Positions 32,728 through 42,680 are shown, counted from the first letter of the stretch. The stretch: DNA of 64,000 nt from Sphingomonas sp. LR60 (GCF_036855935.1 NZ_JASPFK010000001.1:2482501-2546500); one strand, 5' to 3'. The notes: generated by a model from the letters alone, not told the origin. Numbers and translations are program-made.

Positions 32728-33093
32728 ATGCGCTTGTTGCCGGCCGCCGCCCTGCTGATCGCCGCCCCGGCCTTGGCGCGCGACCGTGCCGCGGATGTTC
32801 CGCCTGCCACTCCCGCCGGGCCGCCACGCAACTGCCTCTCGCTTACCTCGATCGATGAAACGCTGGTGCGCAGCGACCGCGTGATCGATTTCCGCACGAT
32901 CGGTCGTCAGACATACCGCGTCACCTTGCCGTACCGCTGCCCCGGCCTCGGCACCGAGCGTCGCTTCGGCTACGCGACGTCGATTGGGCAATTATGCGCG
33001 CAGGATCTCATTACGGTTCTCTACGCCAGCGGCCCGATGCAGGGCGCGCGTTGCGGGCTCGCTCCCTTCCAGCCGGTCGTGCTGGCGCGCTGA
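32728..33093 (+). CDS. Secreted protein of unknown function with paired cysteines
   Basis: 121 residues, directly after nth. A signal peptide, [17 protein letters not shown], is clear. The mature part has four cysteines (in [22 protein letters not shown] and ARCGLAPF) that could form two disulfides. Similar small periplasmic proteins occur in sphingomonads, but I cannot name a function. Confidence 0.75.
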   Translation: MRLLPAAALLIAAPALARDRAADVPPATPAGPPRNCLSLTSIDETLVRSDRVIDFRTIGRQTYRVTLPYRCPGLGTERRFGYATSIGQLCAQDLITVLYASGPMQGARCGLAPFQPVVLAR

Positions 33094-33154
33094 CGATTTT
33101 CACGATCAAAACGGGTAGCGCGGCGCGACGACGCCTGCTAGGCGACACCCACCG

Positions 33155-33231
<77 letters not shown>

Positions 33232-33602
33232 GCAACATCTATCTAAATGCCTGCTTTTGCTTGGTTTTCTGGCTTGCCGCTGGCAGCCACTCCCTCTCCT
33301 GCTCCCACGTTTGATCGCGGCTACAGCCGAATGCGGGCGAACAGCGCCGATCAAATGACCTGCCCAGTTGCCTCTCAGGGTTAGGTCAAAGGTCGAGATC
33401 TATCTGCTCAGGGCGGACGTATCGCGGTGCCACGGCATAGCCCTCAGCTGCCAAACGGCGCAGCGACTCCACCTGCACCAGCCGGCGCCAACAAAGTTTG
33501 TGATTCAGCAGCCCTAACGATCGTCGTGTCGACCAGCACCGCAAGAACGTCAGAGGCGGCATGTGATTGGCACTTGGCTTCACTGAGCGGTAGAACAGCG
33601 TA
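33232..33602. other. Gene-free start of the island
   Basis: I see no supported gene here. A minus-strand open frame in this area mostly shadows the DUF3800 gene, although its tail, VQVESLRRLAAEGYAVAPRY, could be a remnant. Confidence 0.5.
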
Positions 33603-34448
33603 ATGGAATTACCGACTCCGGGGTATGTCGTATTCATCGACGAAGCAGGTGATCCAGGGATCAAGCCCGCCGGCAACGCGCCAGCGTGGACTGAGTGGTT
33701 TACACTAGGGGCGGTCGTCGTTGCGGCGCATCGCGAACCAGAAGTCCGCGGATGGATCGAGGAAATGCGGAACGTCACTCGGTCTCGCCAGAAACCAGAC
33801 CTGCATTACCGCAACCTGTCGCTAGCAAATAAACGACGCGTAGCCCGGATGCTCGCTTCGAAGGAGGTCAGGCTTTTCACGCTGGCTTCGCATAAGGCAA
33901 ATATGCGCGGCCATAGATCAGCTGCCTTGGGCAGAATGGGACCCGACCAGTATTATAATTGGTGTCTACGATTCATCCTTGAGCGTGTGACCGCATGGTG
34001 CGCTCGCCGCGCGCGGAGAGACCAAGTCAGCCCAGCTCTTAAAATTATCTTTTCGGAACGCGGTGGCCATCGCTACTCGGATTTGGTCGATTATTTGAAG
34101 AAACTAGACCATCAATCGCGGGCTGGGACGCTTACGCTAAAAGCTCGCTGCATGGTCCCCAACGTCCTTGTGCCGGAATTGTGCGAAGTCAGACCCCACA
34201 CGAGTGTCGCCGGCCTCCAACTCGCAGACATTGTAGCGAGCGCGTTCTTCCAAGCTGCCAATTCAGCTTTGCCCACCCATGAACTTTCTCCCGCTCGGCT
34301 CTTAAATGACAGAATGGCGAAGGAAGGAAGAAGCAGGACTCACGCAAACTTCGGAGTAACACTTCTACCATTACCGCACCAAGGAACTATTCCGGCAAGA
34401 GAACGCGCCATCTTTGAATTTTATGGGTATGACTTCTCGCTGAGGTGA
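33603..34448 (+). CDS. DUF3800 domain protein
   Basis: 281 residues. The start PGYVVFIDEAGDPG is the DUF3800 signature FIDESGD, and TSVAGLQLADIVASAFFQA near residue 205 is the second conserved acidic motif. DUF3800 proteins have an RNase H-like fold and are common in mobile and defence-rich regions; their activity is poorly known. Codon use is less GC-rich than the core genes (for example TTTGAATTTTATGGGTATG near the end), which points to recent transfer. It is the gene closest to the tRNA end of the island. Confidence 0.87.
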   Translation: MELPTPGYVVFIDEAGDPGIKPAGNAPAWTEWFTLGAVVVAAHREPEVRGWIEEMRNVTRSRQKPDLHYRNLSLANKRRVARMLASKEVRLFTLASHKANMRGHRSAALGRMGPDQYYNWCLRFILERVTAWCARRARRDQVSPALKIIFSERGGHRYSDLVDYLKKLDHQSRAGTLTLKARCMVPNVLVPELCEVRPHTSVAGLQLADIVASAFFQAANSALPTHELSPARLLNDRMAKEGRSRTHANFGVTLLPLPHQGTIPARERAIFEFYGYDFSLR

Positions 34449-34840
34449 CGGGCCCCGGCCTTCGTTTCACTAGCGGGCAGATAGGTCACCATCCGGTGGG
34501 CAACCGTCCCGCAAGCTGCTATCACGGACGAAGCGATCAGGCTGAAGGTATTCCCGGCGTATCCCGTCGCAGAGAACTGTATTCGCGGCGACTCGCGAGT
34601 TCAATCGTTTACGCCTCATCCCGGACTCGGCTCGTCCCGTTTTCGACGTCTCTCGACTCATTACGACGCCAGCCACAGACACAAGCACGTGGGTCCCGCT
34701 TAGGAGGCAAACAGCGCCACGTTGAACGCCTGCATTAGGACGCCCCGCGATCCGAATGCTAACGGCCGACAATCTCGCTTTCTGCGCGGCCGAGGGATCT
34801 GGATGCTAACTGATTGTTGCGCCGTTGGCAGCGCGCGCCG
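34449..34840. other. Gene-free stretch
   Basis: No supported gene. Short open frames on both strands lack family resemblance and recognisable starts. Confidence 0.5.
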
Positions 34841-35528
34841 CTAACGATCTAACATCAACCCCGGCGGCAGCGCCGGCAGACCCTTCATCGGGGCGAACCG
34901 TGAATCAGCGGGCAGAGCCGGCGTGGTCCGAGCTTGATCAGGTGCGCGGCGAGTAACGCCCTCAACCTGCTCCCTTGCCGCCTTACGAGCGTCGCGCATC
35001 AGGTCACTCACCATCGACTGCTTGGCCTCGTCGTCCGCGCTCTTCCAGCCATCAGACTTCACCAGCCTAGACAGCCCCTCCCGCGCACGGTCGCCAACGG
35101 CGACCTGCAAGCGGTCATATTCCGCAGGCGTCCACTCCTTCCGCTTGCCGTCAACCTTGCGGAAGCGCGGCGGCACGCTGACCGTCACCCCAGCGTCGAG
35201 CAGCGCTTTGATGGTCGGATTGTTTTTCGCCTCTCCGGTCCACACGGGAGAGACGATGTCTGGCCCCAAGCCGCCACCCGACGTTACAGGCTCCCCAAAA
35301 ATATTCCGTCGAGGGAAGAGGTCGTCAGACACGCCGGGAGTGCGCGAGCGGATGCGGTCGATCGGCGACCGAGCCTCACGGATCACCGGATCAATCGTCC
35401 GCGTCACCTGCGCGGCAAAGGCGGGCACGGCGACTGCCCCAGCAGTGCGCGCAAGGAAGTTCGTCCAGTTGCGATCTGGATCCGCCAACGCCTCGGCAAT
35501 GCCACTGACGCCGGTCAGCCACGTCTTA
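34841..35528 (-). pseudogene. C-terminal fragment of a large phage-type protein
   Basis: About 228 residues lie left of the IS5 boundary. GISGIAEALADPDRN-like sequence (here VSGIAEALADPDRNWTNFLA) followed by RTIDPVIREARSPIDRIRSR and DDLFPRRNIFGEPV resembles the ends of very large multidomain phage or plasmid proteins. The reading frame enters the IS terminal repeat at 35529, so the few codons beyond it are IS sequence. No matching N-terminal part lies on the other side of the IS, so the rest was deleted. Confidence 0.75.
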
Positions 35529-36362
35529 GGGTCAGGACCCATTGATGTGAGCGTCGCAATCTGATTCAGGCTCCGCAAGGAGACTGGGATGAGCGACCTG
35601 TTTTGGCTGACGGACGATCAGATGGAGCGGCGGCTGCCGTTCTTTCCCAAGAGCCATGGCAAGCCTCGTGTGGATGACCGGCGAGTGCTGAGCGGCATCG
35701 TCTTCGTCAACCGCAACGGGCTGCGCTGGCGCGATGCACCAAGCGCCTATGGCCCCTACAAGACGCTATACAACCGGTGGAAGCGCTGGGGCGAGCGTGG
35801 CGTATTCACGCGCATGATGGAGGGGCTGGCTGCAGGCAATGCCGAACCCAAGACCGTCATGATCGACGCGACATACTTGAAGGCGCACCGCACGGCATCG
35901 AGCCTGCGGGTTAAAAGGGGATCTTGGCCGCCTGATCGGACGCACCAAAGGCGGCATGAACACCAAGCTCCATGCCATCGCCAATGCCAACGGACGCCCT
36001 TTGAGCTTCTTCATGACCGCCGGGCAAGTCAGCGACTATACTGGCGCGGTAGCGCTGCTGGACGACCTGCCAAAAGCGCAGTGGCTGCTTGGCGACCGCG
36101 GCTACGACGCCGACTGGTTCAGGGACGCCCTCCAGGCCAAAGGCATCCAACCCTGCATCCCAGGCCGCAGGTCGCGTAACGAGCCCGTCCGGTACGACAA
36201 GCGCCGGTACCGGCGCCGCAGCCGCATCGAGATCATGTTCGGCCGCCTCAAAGACTGGCGCCGGGTCGCCACCCGCTACGACCGTTGCCCCACAGCCTTC
36301 TTCTCCGCCGTCACCCTTGCTGCCACCGTCATCTTCTGGCTGTGATCAACGAGTCCTGACCC
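35529..36362 (+). mobile_element. IS5-family insertion sequence
   Basis: Terminal inverted repeats GGGTCAGGACCCATTGAT (35529-35546) and ATCAACGAGTCCTGACCC (36345-36362) match at 16 of 18 positions. A TA lies directly outside each end (35527-35528 and 36363-36364), in line with the TA target duplication of the IS427 group. The element is about 834 bases and has removed the 5' end of the phage-type gene on its left. Confidence 0.92.
35589..36345 (+). CDS. IS5-family (IS427-like) transposase in two frames
   Basis: The first frame (from 35589) begins MSDLFWLTDDQMERRLPFFP and runs to SSLRVKRG; the second, which contains GRLIGRTKGG and MNTKLHAIANANGR, covers the rest to 36345. They meet at AAAAGGGG (35913-35920). 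Catalytic residues are present: Asp in TVMIDATYLKAH, Asp in LLGDRGYDADWF and Glu in SRIEIMFGRLKDWRR. Members of this group can make a fused protein by frameshifting at such a site; a mutation is the alternative. Confidence 0.88.
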
Positions 36363-36475
36363 TAGTGCGCCTCGCGCACTGCTAACTCGCAGGGTAGCGT
36401 GGCTGACCACCCATGCCGGTTTTGACGACGAACAGGCAGGCAGGCGGAGCACGATCTAGCCCACCTCTGCAGAGC

Positions 36476-36520
36476 GGCGGGCTCAGCGGTCAGCGAGCGA
36501 TATGCCGCGCTGAGCCCGCC
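36476..36520 (-). terminator. Strong hairpin spanning the stop of the 36483 gene
   Basis: Perfect 13-base arms GGCGGGCTCAGCG (36476-36488) and CGCTGAGCCCGCC (36508-36520) with a 19-base loop. The stop codon of the minus-strand gene lies inside it. It could act as a terminator for that gene; there is no T-run. Confidence 0.6.
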
Positions 36521-36974
36521 TAAACTGCTTGGACGGCTTCACCTCGATCTCACTCATTCGAGACACCCATTCCTCGGTTGTAAACTCAGGCGGGCCGTCG
36601 TCGCTCTGCTGCTCGGGATAGCGCTCTAGAATAATCAGCGGCGGAGCGTAAAACTCTCCCTCGAAATGGCCGGTATCTGTGTAGCCGAACGTGCCTGTCC
36701 CGCGCACTTCGATACGCTGGTCGTCGTAATCGCCCTCTAGAACAATCTCCGCCTCGTTCATCTCGGACGCATCAGGCACTGGGGCCCCGACCGCGGAAAA
36801 CGCCCATACCGGCGTGAGGCTACACGTTGGCTCCTCGTCACCATTCGTCATTGCGACGCGGCCTTCACGGTATTCAACGTCGGCCTCTTCAACGACTGCG
36901 CCTCCGCCGTTTAGCACGGCCACCACCCGCGCGTTCGACAGTGTGTAAATCAGCAGGCTTTCAGCAAGTGGCAT
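36483..36974 (-). CDS. Acidic protein of unknown function
   Basis: 163 residues from ATG 36974. It is acidic and contains regular beta-like segments, such as ARVVAVLNGGGAVVEEADVE and IEVRGTGTFGYTDTGHFEGE, with a basic C-terminal tail SKQFRRAQRG. No family is recognised. It lies between the IS5 element and a gene-free stretch. Confidence 0.65.
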   Translation of the reverse strand: MPLAESLLIYTLSNARVVAVLNGGGAVVEEADVEYREGRVAMTNGDEEPTCSLTPVWAFSAVGAPVPDASEMNEAEIVLEGDYDDQRIEVRGTGTFGYTDTGHFEGEFYAPPLIILERYPEQQSDDGPPEFTTEEWVSRMSEIEVKPSKQFRRAQRGISLADR

Positions 36975-37414
36975 GGTTATGGCTCCCTAATGGCGGAGTC
37001 ATTCTCACCGGTCCTGATGCCGCGGGAAGGCCCACAGCCGACTGATACGGTCAGACGAGTCCCATGTGAGTCCAGCTGCGTCACGGTGAGGTTGGCGCTG
37101 GCGGCAAGTCGTGCCACCCACACCTGGGCGCAGTTGGCGGGAGCGCGAACTGACCGCCTTTAGCTATTCAGCGCAACCGCATTGATGACATCTAGATCGA
37201 CGGCAGATGCGCAGGCCCAAGTGGAATAGATACGAGGCGGCTGGCAATAAGATGCGCCATATCCTCGGACACAAAATGTAATTCTTCAAAGTCGTATTCC
37301 TTCGCGAACGCGTTAACAAATCGTTAGCTTTGAGACTTCCTGCCTTGGGCGAGGGTCGACTCAGTTCATTGTGGAGTCGGCCCTGCGCCGCGAACAACAG
37401 AGGGAATTGCGGCT
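36975..37414. other. Gene-free stretch with AT-rich promoter area
   Basis: No gene is supported. The right part (about 37255-37335) is AT-rich for this genome and includes GTTAACAAATCGTTAGC, and is the likely promoter region of the PEP-CTERM gene at 37415. Confidence 0.55.
37352..37384 (+). promoter_or_regulatory. Hairpin in the leader of the PEP-CTERM gene
   Basis: AGGGTCGACTC (37352-37362) pairs with GAGTCGGCCCT (37374-37384) with one G-T pair and an 11-base loop. It ends 30 bases before the ATG, just ahead of an AGAGGGA ribosome-binding site. It could affect mRNA stability or translation. Confidence 0.5.
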
Positions 37415-38275
37415 ATGATGAGAGCATCATTTCTGGCGGCGGTGGCATTGCTCGCCCCCGCAGGCGCATCGGCGGCGACAATCTTCGGCGTTGACGAAAA
37501 TAATCAGCTGGTCACGTTCGACAGTGCCGCGCCGGGCACGTTTACCTCTTCCGTCAAGATCAGCGGCACCAACAGCAGTATCGAGGCGCTCGACTTCCGT
37601 CCGCTGAACGGAGCACTCTACGGCCTGGGTGTCGACCGGATCGTCTACACCATCAACGCAATGACAGGTGTCGCCACCGCAGCCAGCGCCAAGCTCGGCG
37701 TTGAAGGGACTGTGTTCGGCTTCGACTTCAATCCGACGATCGATCGTGTCCGAATCGTCAGCAACACCAACAACAACTACGTCTTCAACCCGAATGACGG
37801 ATCGTTGACCGGTTCGCCGACGACAAGCACGCTGGCTTATGCGGCTGGCGACCCGAACGAAGGGCGTGATCCGGGCGTCAGCGGCGCCGCCTACACCACG
37901 TCGAGCTTCGGCGCGCCGGGCACCTCCACGCAGCTCTACGTGCTCGACACCGATCTCGATGTGCTTGCCAAGCAGAACAACAATGGCGGCGTGCTGACGA
38001 CCGTCGGCGGGCTAGGGGTGGATCTCGGCTCGCGCACGAGCTTCGACATCGCTGGCAACGAAGCCTTCGCGTTCAACGGCACTTCGCTTTACGGCGTCAA
38101 TCTGTCGACCGGTGCGCTGTCGTCGCTCGGCAGCACCTCGCGTCAGCTCTTCGGGATCGCAGTGGCCCCGGTCCCTGAGCCAGCGACTTGGGGCATGATG
38201 ATCCTTGGATTCGGCGTGATCGGCTACTCGATGCGCCGCCGGCCTCGGGCTCGCTTCACGCGCCAGATCGTCTAA
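37415..38275 (+). CDS. DUF4394 secreted protein with PEP-CTERM tail
   Basis: 286 residues. A signal peptide (MMRASFLAAVALLAPAGASA) leads into a DUF4394-type beta-propeller-like body with repeated segments such as FGVDENNQLVTFDS and FDFNPTIDRVRIVSNTNNNY. The C-terminus is a PEP-CTERM sorting signal: VPEPATWGMMILGFGVIGYS, then an arginine-rich end. Such tails are cut by an exosortase, usually encoded elsewhere with exopolysaccharide genes. In the island it lies just before a decayed polysaccharide cluster, which fits that link. Confidence 0.92.
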   Translation: MMRASFLAAVALLAPAGASAATIFGVDENNQLVTFDSAAPGTFTSSVKISGTNSSIEALDFRPLNGALYGLGVDRIVYTINAMTGVATAASAKLGVEGTVFGFDFNPTIDRVRIVSNTNNNYVFNPNDGSLTGSPTTSTLAYAAGDPNEGRDPGVSGAAYTTSSFGAPGTSTQLYVLDTDLDVLAKQNNNGGVLTTVGGLGVDLGSRTSFDIAGNEAFAFNGTSLYGVNLSTGALSSLGSTSRQLFGIAVAPVPEPATWGMMILGFGVIGYSMRRRPRARFTRQIV

Positions 38276-38445
38276 AACGGGAGGGTTGCGGGTAACCTCA
38301 CGGATGCCCGCGATAACCTTCACTTTCTATCGAGCGGGCGGCGAGCAGAAAGCCTAGAGCTGCTCGTCGCCAGCATCAGACAGCGGACGCGAAGTTAGCG
38401 CTGCATCGATCCTGCGGTCATGACGATAGTCATGTCAGCAAACAC

Positions 38446-38733
38446 GTGTTCCCGCAATGTTCTTGCAAATCTTGCGGCATCGGCGTAGCTTGCGCCACCG
38501 CCTTCCAAGACGATGCCGAGGCTTTGATTTTAGCCGCGGGCGATCACCCCGACTTGGCTCGTCAAGTTACCCGCCTATTAGCCGACGAGAATCTGTACGC
38601 CGGACTGTCGCAAGCGGCGGAAGCTACCTGGGCGCGGTTAGTCGACCGTACGCGCGCTTCGCTCACCCGCGGCTACCGGCCTGCACGAAGGTCGGATGGC
38701 AATACTATTTTGTTCGTGCCATGGCCGACATAA
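38446..38733 (+). pseudogene. Remnant of a glycosyltransferase C-terminus
   Basis: The open frame encodes DDAEALILAAGDHPDLARQV followed by TRLLADENLYAGLSQAAEAT, the typical last helices of family 4 glycosyltransferases. There is no N-terminal domain, no start codon context, and the frame runs on into unrelated sequence. I therefore call it a remnant of the polysaccharide cluster. Confidence 0.6.
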
Positions 38734-38808
38734 CAAGGGAGCAAATTCAGCAGTTTGCAATCGTTTGGGCTTGCGAGAGCCTGCGGTCGGCTGTTGCATA
38801 TCGGGGCT

Positions 38809-39869
38809 ATGCGGGTGGAAGAACGGTCAGGGGTGCGTGCGCGCCCACAATTTGACAATATTCAGTACTTGAGAGCTGTAGCGGCTCTTATGGTCGTGTT
38901 CCACCATGCCCGGAACCCGTTAGCAGGTGGTTTTAACCCGCTCTTGGGCTATACGATCGGTGAGGCTGGCGTCGACATATTCTTTGTCATCAGCGGCTTC
39001 ATTATGCTGACAATCGGCGTGAAGGAGCAGGTCGGCACCTTCATATCCAGGCGCCTCGTTCGCATTTATCCTCTGTACTGGATCGCGTGTTTCTTAACAC
39101 TATTTGTTCTTATCGCCTCCAAAAAGGAAAATTTATTTGTTGGGCATGTTATCAAATCTTTCCTGCTAATACCGTATTACAACCCGATCCATGGCGGTGA
39201 AATTTGGCCGATTTTAGTTCCCGGCTGGACGCTCAGCTATGAGCTGTTTTTTTATGGGATCTTTGCAATCGGACTGGTTGCTAAGAAGCCGCTGATAGTG
39301 CCCTTATTTCTGCTTCTGGCAACCGTCGCGGCAGGCGCGATCTTCCCGTTCCGGGGGCTGTCCCCGTGTTGCTTACCCATCCGATCCTATTGGAATTTGG
39401 AGCAGGTCTTCTTCTAGCTGAGGCATGTCGCAACGGCGCGCTCTCGCGCTTAGGCTTTTTGCTGCCTCTCGGCGTCCTCGCCTTATGCATTGGTTCGTAC
39501 ATCGGCGGTCCGCGCGTGGTAGTATATGGCATCCCCGCATGCGCAATTGTCGCAGGCGCTCTTGCGCTGGAGGGTGGCACAAGGCGGTCAACGCTGAAGT
39601 TGCTAGGTGACGCGAGCTACTCAATCTACCTTATGCACCCGCTTGTGCTCTTCGTGCTTCGGCGAGTGATCGCGCATGTTCCTCTGGGCGGCTGGCTTGG
39701 CTTCACGCTCTTCATCACCTTGGCTTTGAGCGGGTCGATCATCGCCGGGCTGATCGTGCATCGCTTTGTGGAAAAGCCGCTTGCGCGCCTGCTTACTCGT
39801 AAGCGGCCTCTGATTGGGCGGTCGTCGCGTGGCACGACAGAGCAATCTTCCTTGCAGCTTAGCGAGTAG
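38809..39869 (+). pseudogene. Acyltransferase 3 family protein, frameshifted
   Basis: Frame 1 from ATG 38809 (IQYLRAVAALMVVFHHARNP, the acyltransferase 3 start) runs to a stop at 39417. Frame 2, with VLLTHPILLEFGAGLLLAEA, YSIYLMHPLVLFVLRR and the rest of the membrane domain, runs to 39869. Adding one base to the G5 run at 39353-39357 would join them as FRGAVPVLLTH. Intact proteins of this family O-acylate polysaccharides across the inner membrane. It is either a recent pseudogene or a base-calling error. Confidence 0.85.
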
Positions 39870-39910
39870 CACCTGGCGGGATACTAAGGATCATCATCCG
39901 TGTGCGCGGC

Positions 39911-40000
39911 GGCTGACCGAGACGAGAGCTGTCGCCGCAAACCCACGGAAGATTGACTGTCAGTAATTTCCCCACTCCGCCCATCGTACATCGTCGAGGG
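39911..40000 (-). pseudogene. Degenerate copy of part of the gene at 44729
   Basis: About 90 bases match 44743-44835 at roughly four positions out of five, including GTCGCCGC-AACCC-CGGAAGAT and CACTCCGCCCAT. No open frame remains. The surrounding 39870-40217 gap holds no other gene and probably carries the promoter of the next acyltransferase. Confidence 0.7.
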
Positions 40001-40217
40001 CGATAACACGGCGGCTATCCCGAAAATTCTTGCTTGAGCAGCGCTTAGCCGTGAGCGCTGGTGCCGTGGCGAATCGCGCAAGGCTTGGTTTTGCGTGATG
40101 TGTGCAACTTGCGGGCAACCTTAAGAAATATACGCTTCATCCGGGCAAGCCTGCGGGCTACGGACCTCCTCGGGGGACGCGCTCATCGCACGTCAGAATT
40201 TTTCGCGCGCGAAGAAC

Positions 40218-41298
40218 GTGCAGGTTTGGGGAGGCAGCATGTCGGAGCAAGGGGACGCGGATCAGGACGCATCGCGAGAGCCGACGCGTACGTCATTTCG
40301 CGCGCGAACCTCTTCCGGTGCGTCTCAGCCGATTGACAGGCGTGATGCGCGCAAAACTGATGCGGTAAAGTTGGCCGCGAGGGCAATCCTAATACTACTC
40401 GTGGTCCTTGGTCATAACCGCATTTTTCACGACCATCTCTACTATACTGGCTACATCTTCGTATATAGCTTTCACGTTGGATCGTTTTTCCTACTGGCCA
40501 CTTTCGGGAAGCCTCGCCCGCTCAACCGGAAGACCTTTTCCGGGATGTGGCGATCGTTCCTTTGGCCTTATGTAATATTTACGGCTATCTACGGCAGCCT
40601 GTTCTTCGTTTCAGAGTTTGCGAAGGGCAAGGTCGATCCTTTGACGTGGGCAGCTAGGTTTATGCTAGCGCTCCCTCTGGGCACCTCTCCTATGCTGGAC
40701 GCAGCGACTGGATTGAAGATGCTTTGGTTTCTTCCCGCGTTCTTCGTTTTCTGCATATTTTACAATTGGTACGGCACTGCCGATCGGAAGCTGAAGATCG
40801 CGATCGTCGCAGGCGCGTGCGTGGCACATTTGGGATTGCCGACCGTGCCTCGGCCCGTTCTCGCGATGGCCCCCTTGGCTCGGCGATAGCAGCTTACCTT
40901 CTACTTCCAGCTTTGATTTTCATGCAACTTCGATGCCTTGAGTGGCGGGGGAAGGTGATTGCCATCAACGCGGCGGTTTTCGCTCTCAGCTCGCTCGCGC
41001 TGATCCATTTTCGGCTCGAGAGCGTGCTGGCTGATTACCGCATCTTCGGCATAGACACTCCCTTAGACATGTTCATCTCCGATGCAGCATTGATTTCCGG
41101 AGCTTGCTTCATCGTGTCTTTAGCGCGCGCCCTAAGCGATAGCTGGGCGGCCCGTTGGATTGGAGCTAGGTCGCTTCAAATTTACCTTATTCACGCTCCT
41201 ATAAACCTTGCCACGGTCACGCTCTGCAAGCGCATCGCTTTTTGGCCCCTTGGGATCGTGATAGCGTCTGCCTGTGCAGCAGTTCTGACTGAGGGTCC
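40218..41298 (+). pseudogene. Second acyltransferase 3 family protein, frameshifted and cut by IS3
   Basis: The first frame starts near 40218-40239 and carries AARAILILLVVLGHNRIFHD and LKMLWFLPAFFVFCIFYNWY. It stops at 40889. The continuation AIAAYLLLPALIFMQLRCLE, then RSLQIYLIHAPINLATVTL, is in another frame. One more C in the C5 run at 40870-40874 restores APLGSAIAAYL. The gene then runs into the IS3 end at about 41299, so its last residues are replaced. Two lesions make true loss of function likely. Confidence 0.85.
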
Positions 41299-42505
41299 CC
41301 CAGTTTCTCATCCATGTCGAAGGAGAGTTTCCGTCATTCATTCGGCCGCGATCTTGGCCGCGGCAGCAGCATATTCGACCGGCGTCAGCCAGCCAAGCGA
41401 TGTGTGAGGGCGGCTCTCATTATAGTCCCGCCGCCAGGCCTCGATCTTGGCTCTGGCGTCCTCCAGCGACAGGAACCAGTGCGTGTTCAGGCACTCGTCC
41501 CGAAGGCGGCCGTTAAACGACTCTACGAAGGCGTTGTCGGTCGGCTTGCCCGGCCGGCTGAAGTCCAGGGTCACGCCATTCTCGTATGCCCAGCGGTCGA
41601 GCGCCTTCGAGATGAACTCCGGCCCGTTGTCCACCCGAATGGTCCTGGGCGCGCCGCGGGTTGACGAGATCCGCGCCATCACCTCGACCACCTGCTCACC
41701 CTTGATGCCCTGGTCGACGTCAATCGCCAGCGCCTCGCGCGTGAACGCATCGACGACCGTCAGCGCTCGCAACCGCCGGCCGTCGAACAGCGCGTCGGAG
41801 ACGAAGTCCATCGACCACATCTCGTTGGCCGCCGCAGCCGCAGGCTGTCGGTCGCGGTTGGCAGCGCTGACGTTGCGGCGAGGCTTCTTGAGCCGAAGGC
41901 TCAGTCCATCATCCCGGTAAAGCCGATAGACCCTCTTGTGGTTCACGAACCATCCCTCCCTGCGCAGCAGGATGTAGATGCGGAAGTAGCCGTATCGCGT
42001 CCGCGTCGCCGCCAGATCGCGGATGCGCAGCATCAGCGGCGCCTGGTCCGGCCGATGCGACACGTAGCGCACCGACGACCGGTCGACGCCCAGCGCCAGG
42101 CAACTGCGTCGCTCGCTGACACCATGAGACGCCTGGACGTGCGCGACGAGCTCGCGCCGTCGTCCAGGCGTCAGGGCTTTTTGACAGCACGTCCTGCAGG
42201 ATATGCTTGTCCAGGCTCAGGTCCGCGACCAGCTGCTTGAGCTTGCGGTTCTCCTCCTCGAGCAGCTTCAGGCGCCGCAGCTCGCCTACGCCGAGGCCGC
42301 CGTACACCTTCTTCCAGCGGTAGAATGTCTGCTCGGAGATCCCCATCCGGCGGATTACCTCCGCCACTGACGTACCCGTCTCCGCCTGCTTCAGCGCGAA
42401 CGCGATCTGCTCGTCCGTATGCCTCGTCTTCTTCATGTCCAGCTCCTCGCCCGCAGGCTTCAAAGGACCGGAAAACTCTCACTCAACATGGATGAAAAAA
42501 CAGGG
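41299..42505 (-). mobile_element. IS3-family insertion sequence
   Basis: The ends CCCAGTTTCTCATCCATGTC (from 41299) and, on the other strand, CCCTGTTTTTTCATCCATGT (from 42505) are imperfect inverted repeats of about 35 bases, both running on to GAGAGTTT-CCG. They bracket OrfA and OrfB. A short target duplication could not be recognised, so the exact ends may be a few bases off. The insertion cuts off the acyltransferase on the left. Confidence 0.88.
41338..42436 (-). CDS. IS3-family transposase OrfA/OrfB
   Basis: OrfA starts at 42436 (MKKTRHTDEQIAFALKQAET) with a helix-turn-helix and the coiled coil LRRLKLLEEENRKLKQLVAD. OrfB carries the DDE integrase core: MDFVSDALFDGRRL, VDNGPEFISKALD and NAFVESFNGRLRDE. 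The frames meet at TCAAAAAGCCC (42176-42186). With five A bases OrfA runs on for about 85 codons; six would give a KKP stop and the usual -1 slippery site. Reaching OrfB now needs a +1 or -2 shift, so this copy may be inactive. Confidence 0.88.
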
Positions 42506-42572
42506 AGGACGTCATGACCTGCGCCGTGATCGCTGTCATGGAGCGCACCCGCATCGCCAGAATCATATTTGG

Positions 42573-42680
42573 CTAGTGGTTGAAGACGGTCAGCCAGAAA
42601 ATTGCTGCTTGATGCCTTGCATCCTTCCAAGCCTCCATCGGCGTCAGGATCTCGACATAGGGATCAATGGCATTGTTCAT
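42573..42680 (-). CDS. Possible 35-residue ORF
   Basis: ATG 42680 to TAG 42573 encodes MNNAIDPYVEILTPMEAWKD and then a hydrophobic end (AAIFWLTVF). No family and no strong ribosome-binding site are seen. It may be a leftover of a longer gene next to the IS3 element. Confidence 0.3.
   Translation of the reverse strand: MNNAIDPYVEILTPMEAWKDARHQAAIFWLTVFNH

Noticed and set aside
33386..33778. A 130-residue minus-strand ORF at the start of the island
   Set aside because: Over half shadows the DUF3800 gene, and no domain is evident in the remainder.
34445..34738. A 97-residue plus-strand ORF after the DUF3800 gene
   Set aside because: It overlaps the DUF3800 stop, has no recognisable motif and its composition looks non-coding.
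42171..42482. A third frame over the IS3 OrfA as a separate gene
   Set aside because: It is a shadow frame; only its KKP-stop end is relevant, as the likely ancestral end of OrfA.
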